Source: Micavibrio_A sp040381535
Lineage (GTDB): Bacteria > Pseudomonadota > Alphaproteobacteria > Micavibrionales > Micavibrionaceae
DNA: 28,755 bases
Assembly (NCBI GenBank): GCA_040381535.1
Contig: JBEIHF010000026.1
Span: forward strand, 1-28,755
Direction of reading: 5' to 3'
Made by a program: the position numbers and the translations under genes. Below, one piece after another: positions 8,288 through 15,481 of this stretch. The stretch's first letter is position 1. Every line of letters begins with the position of its first letter. The notes beneath the pieces were generated by a model, which did no database searches, had not been told where the DNA came from, and was given only the letters and a program-made list of their open reading frames with translations.

Positions 8288-9475
8288 TTAGCGTGCGGTT
8301 TGCAGGTAATTCATAATGCCGTTTGCGGCAGCAACGCCCGTGGCAAAGCAGGCCTGTAGGAGATAGCCGCCCGTGGGCGCTTCCCAATCCAACATTTCAC
8401 CCGCCGCGAATACGGAAGGGATGTTCTTGATCATAAAATTATCGTCTATGGCGTCGATTTTAATGCCCCCTGCGCTTGAAATGGCGCGGTCGATCGAAAA
8501 AGGCGCGGTGAAAGTGATGGACACAGACTTAATCAGGTTTGCGAGATTTTGTGGTGAGAGATGTTGAATATCCTTGTCCGCTTCGCGCAAAAGTGAAATC
8601 GCCAAGGGCGACAGACCTAGTGTTTTTTGTAGGAAGGTGGAAAAAGATTGCCGACCTCGCGGCGCATCCATTTTTTTGAGTAAGCCTTCCGCGCTGATAT
8701 TGGGGCGCAGGTCAATGGTAACGGTCGTGGGAAGATTATCGCGAATAGATGCAGAGAGAGCGTAAACTGCGCCGCCTTCCATTCCGTTTTGGGCGATGAT
8801 AGCTTCGCCGTTGACAGTTTGGCCGTTGTACGTGATGGAAATGTTTTTTAGCGGCGTGCCGGCGTATTTTTTCATGTAATCGGACCATCCGCACACAAAA
8901 CCGCAATTCGAGGGTTTCAGAGCATTCATCGGCGCATTGATAAGTTTTGTCCAGCTTCCGTCCGAACCCAAAGATGGCCATGAGGCCCCACCAAGCGCCA
9001 ACAGTATGGCATCGGGTTTAGCAGTTTTAACCATGCCGTTTTGCGTATCGAATATCAGCTCGCCGTCTTCGCTCCAGCCTTTCCAAGTGCGCTGCAGTTT
9101 GAATTGCACGCCTGCTTGGTCAAGCCTGCTCAGCCATGCGCGAAGCAATGGCGAGGCTTTCATGCTTTTGGGGAACACGCGGCCACTGGAGCCGACAAAT
9201 GTTTCCTGCCCCAGTTCTTCGCACCACCCACGTAGTTTTTCGGGGGAGAATTTCTCTATAAAAGGAGTCATAAATTTTTGTGCTGCGTTGTAACGAGGCA
9301 GAAATTTTTCGAGAGGTTCCGAATGGGTGAGGTTTAATCCGCCGCGTCCTGCTATAAGAAATTTGCGGCCTAAGGACGGCATGCGATCATAAACTATAAC
9401 CGACGCACCCGCATTCGTGAGTACCTCCGCCGCTATCAATCCCGCCGGTCCGCCGCCTATGATTGCTACGTTCAT
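8288..9475 (-). CDS. BaiN/HI0933-type NAD(P)/FAD-dependent flavoprotein
   Basis: The 395-residue product belongs to the HI0933/BaiN flavoprotein family, FAD-binding oxidoreductases of mostly unknown substrate. The FAD dinucleotide fold is at the N-terminus (AIIGGGPAGLIAAEVL, with GxGxxG at residues 7-12), followed by the family signature RKFLIAGRGGLNLTHSEPL. The C-terminal FAD-contact motif is also present (AAGEMLDWEAPTGGYLLQ). Its short length fits the PP_4765-like branch (TIGR03862 type; recalled, not searched). The ATG at 9475 is chosen because it starts exactly at the Rossmann strand; it lies one base past the stop of the Hpt gene (TGATATG), implying translational coupling. The frame stays open to 9583, but that extension overlaps the Hpt gene. 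It is followed by the aminopeptidase gene on the same strand. Confidence 0.9.
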   Translation of the reverse strand: MNVAIIGGGPAGLIAAEVLTNAGASVIVYDRMPSLGRKFLIAGRGGLNLTHSEPLEKFLPRYNAAQKFMTPFIEKFSPEKLRGWCEELGQETFVGSSGRVFPKSMKASPLLRAWLSRLDQAGVQFKLQRTWKGWSEDGELIFDTQNGMVKTAKPDAILLALGGASWPSLGSDGSWTKLINAPMNALKPSNCGFVCGWSDYMKKYAGTPLKNISITYNGQTVNGEAIIAQNGMEGGAVYALSASIRDNLPTTVTIDLRPNISAEGLLKKMDAPRGRQSFSTFLQKTLGLSPLAISLLREADKDIQHLSPQNLANLIKSVSITFTAPFSIDRAISSAGGIKIDAIDDNFMIKNIPSVFAAGEMLDWEAPTGGYLLQACFATGVAAANGIMNYLQTAR

Positions 9476-9476
9476 A

Positions 9477-9980
9477 TCAATGGTATTTATCAATGGCCAT
9501 CTTGACCATTTTCTTGAGTTCTTCGGCCTCGGGCCCCGCGTCTGTTCTGAAGCCCTTACGATGGCAAATCTGCATGGCATCAAGGTGCGCTTGAATGGTG
9601 ACCACTTGCGCTTTGAGGTTCAAATCCGTTCTGGCGATATAGTCGCGCAAGCTTTCCGCAAAATAAGCGATGAGCTCGTAATGACACAACGAACCCATAT
9701 CTTTGATCTCGTGCGAGAGGGTGAAAATCTTTTCTGCCGTTTCTGTTCGCTCGGGGGAATTGGGCGTATCCCGCATGCTTTCCCAAAGCGCAGAAAGGTT
9801 ATCAAGATGTTTACCGATTACATCGGGGCTAATTTCGCATAGTTGTGCGATCAGCTTGTCCGCTTCTTCGATTACATCGGGCGCTAGAAAGCCTTCTTCC
9901 TGATCCTTGTAACGCGCACCCATACGAGCCTTCAGGCGGTTGGCTATCTTGTACATCTCAACTTTGAAGCGGTCAGACAT
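9477..9980 (-). CDS. Stand-alone Hpt-like phosphotransfer protein
   Basis: The 167-residue product is nearly all alpha-helical by composition. It contains SHEIKDMGS (89-97), which resembles the phosphorylated histidine motif of Hpt domains (HxxKG/D-S), making His90 the likely phospho-acceptor. Hpt proteins relay phosphate between hybrid kinases and response regulators in the cytoplasm. The gene overlaps the upstream receiver-domain gene by 8 bases (the ATG lies within its last codons), so the two are translated together and probably act in one phosphorelay. No kinase is adjacent, so the source kinase is unknown. The long N-terminal part (1-55) is outside the usual Hpt core. Hpt assignment rests on the motif and context only. 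Confidence 0.72.
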   Translation of the reverse strand: MSDRFKVEMYKIANRLKARMGARYKDQEEGFLAPDVIEEADKLIAQLCEISPDVIGKHLDNLSALWESMRDTPNSPERTETAEKIFTLSHEIKDMGSLCHYELIAYFAESLRDYIARTDLNLKAQVVTIQAHLDAMQICHRKGFRTDAGPEAEELKKMVKMAIDKYH

Positions 9981-10578
9981 TGTTCTTTACCTTTACTTCC
10001 TCTGCGGGCGTGGCGCGTCTTTCCCTGCCTTTATAACCGACGTTTTGCCGTCTGCGGTCGGGGCCAAAATAATCCAACGATTTGATAAAGGGGCGCGGGT
10101 GATCAATAACCGAACAAATTCTTCTAGCTAGATTGGTACCAGAAATCGGTTTCACCAATGTTTCGTTCGCGCCCATGTCGCGCGATTTGGTGGCGATATA
10201 TTCCGTAGTGTATCCGCTAACGACAATCACCGGCAAAAACCGTATCGCGTCTTTCTCGCTCTTCCTGATCCAAGCCAGCAATTGTTCGCCATTACCCCTA
10301 GGCATGAGCCAGTCCATCAAAACGATATCAACGCTCGTCAGATACTTACTCTTCTTGCTCGCCTGTAAAACCCTAAGAAGGTCCATGGCCTCGATACCGT
10401 TCGCGCAGGCCAGAATTTCACCGACGCCGAAAACCTTGAGCATCGACGCCATCAAATTCTGCATATGCTCGGAATCCTCCACGACCAAAATCGTGAAGTT
10501 GGAAAGGTCATAGGGCAGATCTTTTTTCTTGAATATGGACAAAAGGTACCTGTTGATCGTGATGAGACTATTTTGCAC
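9973..10578 (-). CDS. CheY-like response regulator with short C-terminal tail
   Basis: This is a 201-residue protein with a single receiver domain (about 28-160). The acidic pocket is ED at 34-35, the phospho-acceptor is Asp89 (IVLMDWLMP), the switch Ser is 121 (VVSGYT) and the conserved Lys is 143 (LVKPIS). There is no DNA-binding or enzyme domain. The tail carries DYFGPDRRR and GRERR, a basic motif common after alphaproteobacterial receiver domains of this type. It probably acts by protein contact or as a phosphate sink with the Hpt protein encoded next. The GTG at 10578 is the first start in frame and has only a weak upstream site; a start further in, closer to residue 13, is possible, since the first 25 residues are not part of the receiver. 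Confidence 0.85.
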   Translation of the reverse strand: MQNSLITINRYLLSIFKKKDLPYDLSNFTILVVEDSEHMQNLMASMLKVFGVGEILACANGIEAMDLLRVLQASKKSKYLTSVDIVLMDWLMPRGNGEQLLAWIRKSEKDAIRFLPVIVVSGYTTEYIATKSRDMGANETLVKPISGTNLARRICSVIDHPRPFIKSLDYFGPDRRRQNVGYKGRERRATPAEEVKVKNNV

Positions 10579-11130
10579 GATAGAGGTCCGAATATAAACA
10601 GGAAATCTTGGGTTTTTAGGGCCTTTTCCACTTTCGTAGGTTAACGTTCAGTGTTTACAATAACTTGAAGGCTCTGATAGCGTAATATCTATTTGGAGAG
10701 TAATGATTGCACGGAATAAGTTTCACGCCTTGGACGCGCGGCTCAAGGAAATCGAGAAGTAAAGCGACGAAGCGCGAGCCTCAGAACAATGCGCCACAGA
10801 TTCCGCGAACGATCTGGAATTCATTTGCCTTGTAAATGAAGTGATTTTTCCAGCCGTCGAAGATTTCACCCGCTGCGCCAAGCAAAAATATGGAAAAATT
10901 GTAAGACATGAAATGCAAAACAACCTTAACGGCGACGTGTTTGAAATATTTTTAGACCATATCTCGAGCCGGCTGTCTTTGAAGTTGACCCATCATGCAG
11001 GCAACAAAAATTTGATACTGACGTGCCGCGGCATATCGGTTCCGCCCGTTCCCATCAAAGATGTAAACGCTGAATGGCTGATCGAAAAAATCGTTTCGGC
11101 GCTTTTTTTAACAACCCTTAAAAGAAAAAA

Positions 11131-11224
<94 letters not shown>

Positions 11225-11236
11225 AACCAAGCCCAT

Positions 11237-11265
11237 GAATTAACAGAACTTCGGGGGCAGATCAA
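11237..11265 (-). promoter_or_regulatory. Likely promoter of tRNA-Ser
   Basis: On the minus strand TTGATC (11265-11260) and TAATTC (11242-11237) are separated by 17 bases. The start would fall about 6 bases before the tRNA. The -35 box begins immediately after the TerD gene stop codon. Confidence 0.5.
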
Positions 11266-11856
11266 CTAAAGATAACGTGATAAATGGCCGCCCCAGTCGC
11301 TGATTTCCGCAAGATCGGGATAATCGGCTATGGCGTGCAGGCTCCAGCCGGTGGGGGAGGTTTTATCACGAAAAATACGTGCCATAACACAGGCGGCCTT
11401 ATCTTTCCCTTCGGGGGCGGACATATCGAGTACAAAGAGGTTCTGGTTATTGATCCCGTCGGCTAGGCGGAAACGCGGACTGTCGATCTGGCTGAAACTT
11501 TGCCCAGAACGAATTTCGGTCACGAAAATCAAATGCGCCGTACTGTCGGGAAGGCCAATGAGTTCGCAGGAAATGGCTTCATCGTCCGTATCGCCCGAAC
11601 CGGTGGCGTCATCTCCGCTGTGATAGATGCTTTCCGTTTGATCGATAGAATCCTGCGCCATCGGCCCTACGAAATCGATATATTCCTTGTTAGTATCATA
11701 GATGAAGCAGGAAATATCCAGATCATGTTGTTGGTCGGTGCGCAAAACCTTGTCCACGATGGTGGTCTTTTTGGCGCGTTCGTCCCAGTTCAGCGCGGCC
11801 AAAATACGGTGGCGCGCTCTTTGCGTGTACATCAGTGGCTTTTTGATATCTGGCAT
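11266..11856 (-). CDS. TerD-family stress/tellurium-resistance protein
   Basis: The 196-residue cytoplasmic protein has the TerD domain over nearly its whole length. The calcium-binding signature HSGDDATGSGDTDDE spans residues 79-93, preceded by the beta-strand motif DISCFIYD (47-54) and followed by the matching second half (HLIFVTEI, about 108-115, and FRLAD). TerD-domain proteins occur in tellurite, phage and general stress operons and bind Ca2+; the exact function is unclear. Here it is a lone TerD gene with no terZABC partners in the window. It lies 10 bases after the membrane-peptide gene and seems to be the last protein gene of the long gatCAB-led set, directly before tRNA-Ser. Confidence 0.85.
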   Translation of the reverse strand: MPDIKKPLMYTQRARHRILAALNWDERAKKTTIVDKVLRTDQQHDLDISCFIYDTNKEYIDFVGPMAQDSIDQTESIYHSGDDATGSGDTDDEAISCELIGLPDSTAHLIFVTEIRSGQSFSQIDSPRFRLADGINNQNLFVLDMSAPEGKDKAACVMARIFRDKTSPTGWSLHAIADYPDLAEISDWGGHLSRYL

Positions 11857-11866
11857 GGTAATCGGA

Positions 11867-12082
11867 TCAGTCTATGAAGTTGTTGTCTTTAAGGCGTTTG
11901 TGTTCGCCAAAATCCATCCGCACGACCAGAAGGAAACCGACGATAAGGATAAGAATTCCGACCGTGGCCAATATTTTAAATATTGTGTCCGATGGAATGG
12001 CAACGCCCCAAATCGAAAGAATTGAGATGGTCCCGCCGAGCATGACCAGCCCGATGAGTGCTATGACGAGTGTGCGGTGCAT
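11867..12082 (-). CDS. Small two-helix inner-membrane protein
   Basis: This is a 71-residue protein with two predicted membrane helices (about 4-28 and 34-54), a short loop between them and a charged C-terminal tail (about 55-71, MDFGEHKRLKDNNFID). No family is recognised. It sits 8 bases after the DUF4177 gene and 10 bases before the TerD gene, so it is almost certainly co-transcribed. Small membrane partners of TerD proteins are known in ter clusters, but this peptide is too short to claim a link with a known Ter component. Confidence 0.7.
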   Translation of the reverse strand: MHRTLVIALIGLVMLGGTISILSIWGVAIPSDTIFKILATVGILILIVGFLLVVRMDFGEHKRLKDNNFID

Positions 12083-12090
12083 ATTAATTA

Positions 12091-12309
12091 TTACTTTTCC
12101 CTTTCCATTACGACGAGGAAGGCTTCGCGTTCAAAGAACAGCATCATCCGGCGCGATTCTTTTTCCATGGTAACGACGCGCCAGCCTTGTTCTGCGTTGC
12201 GGTTCAAAAACTCAGAGAAGCGCTCGGGATCGACTTTCGAACTGCCCAGAAACAGGGAGCCGAGCATTCCTTCACGATATAAAACAACCTTGTATTCGCG
12301 CTTTGTCAT
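12091..12309 (-). CDS. DUF4177-like small protein
   Basis: The 72-residue product shows the DUF4177 pattern: an N-terminal EYKVV strand (5-9), a middle FSEFLNRNAEQGWRVVTM segment (31-48) with the conserved Gly-Trp, and a C-terminal strand (FFEREAFLVVMER). The function of DUF4177 is unknown; these are small cytoplasmic alpha/beta proteins. It lies between the PLP-fold gene (50-base gap) and the membrane-peptide gene (8-base gap). Confidence 0.75.
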   Translation of the reverse strand: MTKREYKVVLYREGMLGSLFLGSSKVDPERFSEFLNRNAEQGWRVVTMEKESRRMMLFFEREAFLVVMEREK

Positions 12310-12359
12310 AGAGAAATAATAATACGGGCAAGGGAGCGCGGCAAGCGTCTATGAGGGCT

Positions 12360-12986
12360 TTAACCCGCCGTATTCCATAGTAAAGCGTCATCCGCAGCAT
12401 GTTCCAGTGCGAATTGCCAAATTTTAGCGTCCGTGTAGGGGCAGGATGGAAAAGGCGGAGGGGACTTTGCTTGCTGATGGTATTTTTCGGGCGCGGTAAA
12501 ATCGCCTTTGCCGGATTTAACCACGCACACGGTTTTAAAGATTTTCTGTGGGAAGGCTTTTCTGAGAGCGCGGGTAAGGGTGCCCGAAACCGAGCACGTC
12601 CATATCTCGCTATACCCCGTCACGTCATAATCTTTCAAGGATTCAACCAAGGCGGAATCAAATTCGGGCAGATCGAAGCCGGGCGGCAAGGTGTAGCCGT
12701 TGTTTTGCGCGATTTGATGCAAGGTGCTGATGGGGGTGGGCGGCTCCAAATGGACGACCGCCTTAGTTTTGCGGATTTTTTGCACCATCTCGTTATCGTT
12801 GTCGGCGCATAAAAAAATCTCCGCTTGCTTGCCAACATCCTCGCAGGCTTTGGCCAGCGCCAAAGCGCCATGGCCCATTATGGTACCGGCATAAGATATG
12901 CAGCGTTCGTCGATCCTCTGTAAAAGAATTTTTAAGGCGCGGCGTTTGGTTCCGCCCGCAATCAAATCGTCACGCTGTATATGCAC
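12360..12986 (-). CDS. Short PLP fold-type II (ACC deaminase/cysteine desulfhydrase-like) protein
   Basis: The 208-residue protein resembles a trimmed fold-type II PLP enzyme, the group with tryptophan synthase beta, ACC deaminase and D-cysteine desulfhydrase. The N-terminal RDDLIAGGTKRRAL matches the segment with the PLP-binding lysine (Lys14 here). SYAGTIMGHGALALAKAC (31-48) matches the substrate loop and following helix, and CSVSGTLTRAL (131-141) matches the phosphate-gripping GSGGT turn. It is 100 or more residues shorter than these enzymes, so it may be a minimal lyase or have lost PLP chemistry. The substrate is unknown. The C-terminal PPPFPSCPYTDAKIW stretch is distinctive. The GTG start overlaps the SET gene stop by one base (TAGTG), so the two are translationally coupled. 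Confidence 0.65.
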   Translation of the reverse strand: MHIQRDDLIAGGTKRRALKILLQRIDERCISYAGTIMGHGALALAKACEDVGKQAEIFLCADNDNEMVQKIRKTKAVVHLEPPTPISTLHQIAQNNGYTLPPGFDLPEFDSALVESLKDYDVTGYSEIWTCSVSGTLTRALRKAFPQKIFKTVCVVKSGKGDFTAPEKYHQQAKSPPPFPSCPYTDAKIWQFALEHAADDALLWNTAG

Positions 12987-13462
12987 TACGCCGCCTTTTT
13001 GATGGGGTCGGTTTTTTTAAAGCGGCCTTGGTCCATTAAGAATTGTGTGCAGGTTTGCACATCTTTCCATTCGGTAAGATCGTTCACGAAATCGAAATAG
13101 TTATAAGTGATTTCGTCGCCCATTTTAATCTCGCGCAAGGCAAAATTCACACCGTCTTCGCCAGTCCAACCTGTGTTGGCATCATCGCAGTGGTTGGTGA
13201 AGCAAGGATCGCCTTGATCTAGCGCCACAACGCGCTGCTCCAAATCATCCACTTCCATGAAACCCGGAAACCCGTAACGTTTCAAGGAAAACGCCAAGCC
13301 TTCATTGGTAACGCAGATATTGTGATATTGGGGGATGGTAAATACCCACGTCATGCCTTCTACATAACGCCAAACGACATCGCCTTTTTTGATGTCTTGC
13401 CCTGCGAACACGCCAAGGCCTCCATATGGATCGGGGGCCTTGTAGGTTCTGATCGTAAACAT
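12986..13462 (-). CDS. Small SET-domain protein
   Basis: The 158-residue product is essentially a bare SET domain, the fold of protein-lysine methyltransferases using S-adenosylmethionine. The markers are GGLGVFAGQDIKKGDVVW (14-31), FTNHCDDANTGW (88-99, the NH motif of the SAM/knot region) and GDEITYNYFDF (115-125, with the catalytic tyrosine region). A single Cys (138) follows, without the full Cys-rich post-SET cluster. Bacterial targets of such small SET proteins are mostly unknown; a ribosomal or translation-linked substrate is a guess from the gatB neighbourhood. A GAGGG site lies upstream of the ATG at 13462. The gene follows gatB by 24 bases and overlaps the PLP-fold gene by one base. 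Confidence 0.82.
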   Translation of the reverse strand: MFTIRTYKAPDPYGGLGVFAGQDIKKGDVVWRYVEGMTWVFTIPQYHNICVTNEGLAFSLKRYGFPGFMEVDDLEQRVVALDQGDPCFTNHCDDANTGWTGEDGVNFALREIKMGDEITYNYFDFVNDLTEWKDVQTCTQFLMDQGRFKKTDPIKKAA

Positions 13463-13486
13463 GCTTTATTTTCCCTCTGTTTAACT

Positions 13487-14938
13487 TTACGACAGCTTCT
13501 TCTTCAGAAGATCGTTGACGATATTCGGATTGGCTTTGCCGCCTGTTTCTTTCATGGCCTGACCCACGAAGAACCCGAACAGTTTGTCTTTGCCTGAACG
13601 GTAGGCGGCGACGTTATCGGGGTTGGCGGCGATGATCGCGTCAATAACTTTTTCGATTGCGCCCATATCCGTAACCTGTTTTAGGCCTTTCGATTCTACG
13701 ATATTTGCCGCGTTGTTTCCGGTTTCATACATAACTGCGAAAACTTCTTTGGCTATTTTTCCTGAAATTGTGTTGTCGGAAATAAGCGCGACCAGCCCGC
13801 CGAGTTGTGGCGCCTTGATGGGGCTTTCGGTGATATCGCGGTTGTCTTTGTTGAGTAGGGCGAGCAATTCGTTGAGCACCCAGTTGGCCACAAGTTTCGC
13901 ATCATGGTCATTGGCAGCGGATTCGTAATAATCGGCGCGCGAGCGTTCGGCGATAAGGACGGTCGCATCATAAAGCGGCAATCCGTAATCCTTCATAAAG
14001 CGGTGCTTTTTCTGGTCGGGTAGTTCGGGTAGCGTTTGTTTGATCGATTGCACCCAAGCTTCGTCCAGTTCCAATGGCAGAAGGTCGGGATCAGGGAAGT
14101 AACGGTAATCATGCGCTTCTTCTTTGGAGCGCATTGAACGGGTTTCCATTTTTCCAGGGTCCCACAAACGGGTTTCCTGTTTGATGGTACCGCCACCTTC
14201 AATGATTACTATTTGACGTTTGGCTTCGTAATCTATCGCCTGTTGCACGGCTTTCACCGAGTTGACGTTTTTGATTTCACAGCGCGTACCAAGTTCGGCG
14301 CCCAGTTTGCGCACTGACACATTGACGTCGGCGCGCATAGAGCCTTCTTCCATATTCCCATCGCACGTCCCGAGATAACGCAGGATCATGCGAAGTTTGG
14401 AGAGATAGGCTGCGGATTCTTCAGGCCCGCGCAAATCGGGTTCGGATACGATTTCCATCAGCGCACAACCGGAACGATTCAAGTCAACGAAGGATTTGGA
14501 CGGGTGCTGGTCATGCAAGGATTTCCCCGCATCTTGTTCCATGTGCAGACGTGTAACGCCGATTTCTTTCGTCGTACCATCGGGCAGATCGATCTCGATA
14601 ACCCCTTTACCCACGATCGGGTGCAGGAATTGTGAAATCTGATAGCCTTGCGGCAGATCGGGATAGAAATAGTTTTTGCGTTCGAACACGGAAAAATTAT
14701 TGATCTGAGCGTTCAATCCCAGACCCGTGCGCACGGCTTGTTCGACGCAGTATTTGTTGAGGACCGGCAGCATGCCGGGCATGGCGGCGTCCACCATAGA
14801 AACTTGGGAGTTCGGTTCCGCGCCGAAATCAGTGGCAGAACCCGAAAACAATTTGGATTTGGCGGTGATCTGCGCATGTACCTCCATGCCGATCACGACT
14901 TCCCAATCTCCCGTTCCACCTTTTAACAAATACGTCAT
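13487..14938 (-). CDS. gatB: Asp-tRNA(Asn)/Glu-tRNA(Gln) amidotransferase subunit B
   Basis: GatB is the kinase/tRNA-binding subunit of GatCAB, which phosphorylates and then amidates misacylated Glu-tRNA(Gln) or Asp-tRNA(Asn). The 483-residue length is typical. Clear motifs are GMEVHAQI at the N-terminus (about 17-24), FVDLNRSGCALMEIVSEPD, and DGNMEEGSMRADVNVSVR in the cradle domain. The C-terminal YqeY-like tail domain ends with GGKANPNIVNDLLKKKL. The ATG at 14938 is preceded by AAGGA. In this operon gatB is separated from gatA by a gene for a secreted cysteine-rich protein. A complete GatCAB suggests the organism makes at least one of its amide aminoacyl-tRNAs indirectly. Confidence 0.97.
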   Translation of the reverse strand: MTYLLKGGTGDWEVVIGMEVHAQITAKSKLFSGSATDFGAEPNSQVSMVDAAMPGMLPVLNKYCVEQAVRTGLGLNAQINNFSVFERKNYFYPDLPQGYQISQFLHPIVGKGVIEIDLPDGTTKEIGVTRLHMEQDAGKSLHDQHPSKSFVDLNRSGCALMEIVSEPDLRGPEESAAYLSKLRMILRYLGTCDGNMEEGSMRADVNVSVRKLGAELGTRCEIKNVNSVKAVQQAIDYEAKRQIVIIEGGGTIKQETRLWDPGKMETRSMRSKEEAHDYRYFPDPDLLPLELDEAWVQSIKQTLPELPDQKKHRFMKDYGLPLYDATVLIAERSRADYYESAANDHDAKLVANWVLNELLALLNKDNRDITESPIKAPQLGGLVALISDNTISGKIAKEVFAVMYETGNNAANIVESKGLKQVTDMGAIEKVIDAIIAANPDNVAAYRSGKDKLFGFFVGQAMKETGGKANPNIVNDLLKKKLS

Positions 14939-14954
14939 CGTCAGTCCTTAAGCG

Positions 14955-15479
14955 TTAGCGAATACAGTTTTTCGCCGCGGTTTCTTTATAGGCTACAAAA
15001 TCGCCATTCTTTTCAAGCTCTGCCATCGGGTCTTGGCTCATCGGATTACTGGCGAGGATTTCGCCGAACACTTTGCTGCCGTTGGTTTTCATGTAAGCCG
15101 CGATTGAGTCTGCTGTACATTTGCACATGTCTTGATTGACGGAAGGATTTTCTTTGCACAGTGCGTAGTATTTTTCGCGCGTGGGTACTTCCATGCACGG
15201 AGCATAAACATCAACCATCATTTTGTTGGCCGCGGGTCGAGCGATGGCGGGATCTTGGCTCGTCATCGCGCTCCAATCTTCCATCGTGAAGAATTGCGTT
15301 AGGCGTCCCGCGGTGCAGGCGCATACGGTTTTCTGTCCGTCCGCGGAAAGGCCGGGTTGTGTGGCTTGCTTCAGACAGTTTCCGAGATATTGATCTGCCA
15401 TGTCTTTGGACACAGGCGTTTGGGCGGATGCGGGAATGGCAATACAAAACAACGCAATCATCAATACGAGATATTTCAT
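14955..15479 (-). CDS. Secreted protein with two Cys-x-Cys modules
   Basis: The 174-residue protein starts with a clear Sec signal peptide (about 1-19, cleavage after ASA) and is probably periplasmic. The mature part holds eight cysteines: 35, 53, 55, 95, 108, 119, 121 and 172. They form two similar modules, each being one Cys, a CxC followed by Thr-Ala, a helical stretch and a final Cys (35/53/55/95 and 108/119/121/172). This suggests an internal duplication stabilised by disulfides. I do not recognise the family by name. It begins 2 bases after the gatA stop and ends 16 bases before gatB, so it is embedded in the gat operon although it has no evident link with tRNA amidation. Confidence 0.8.
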   Translation of the reverse strand: MKYLVLMIALFCIAIPASAQTPVSKDMADQYLGNCLKQATQPGLSADGQKTVCACTAGRLTQFFTMEDWSAMTSQDPAIARPAANKMMVDVYAPCMEVPTREKYYALCKENPSVNQDMCKCTADSIAAYMKTNGSKVFGEILASNPMSQDPMAELEKNGDFVAYKETAAKNCIR

Positions 15480-15481
15480 GT

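Noticed and set aside
6796..10578. Genome-wide stop-codon reassignment
   Set aside because: TAG ends several normal genes in the window (Mur-type ligase, SET, nucleoside hydrolase, upp) and the two broken genes carry different stops, TAG and TAA.
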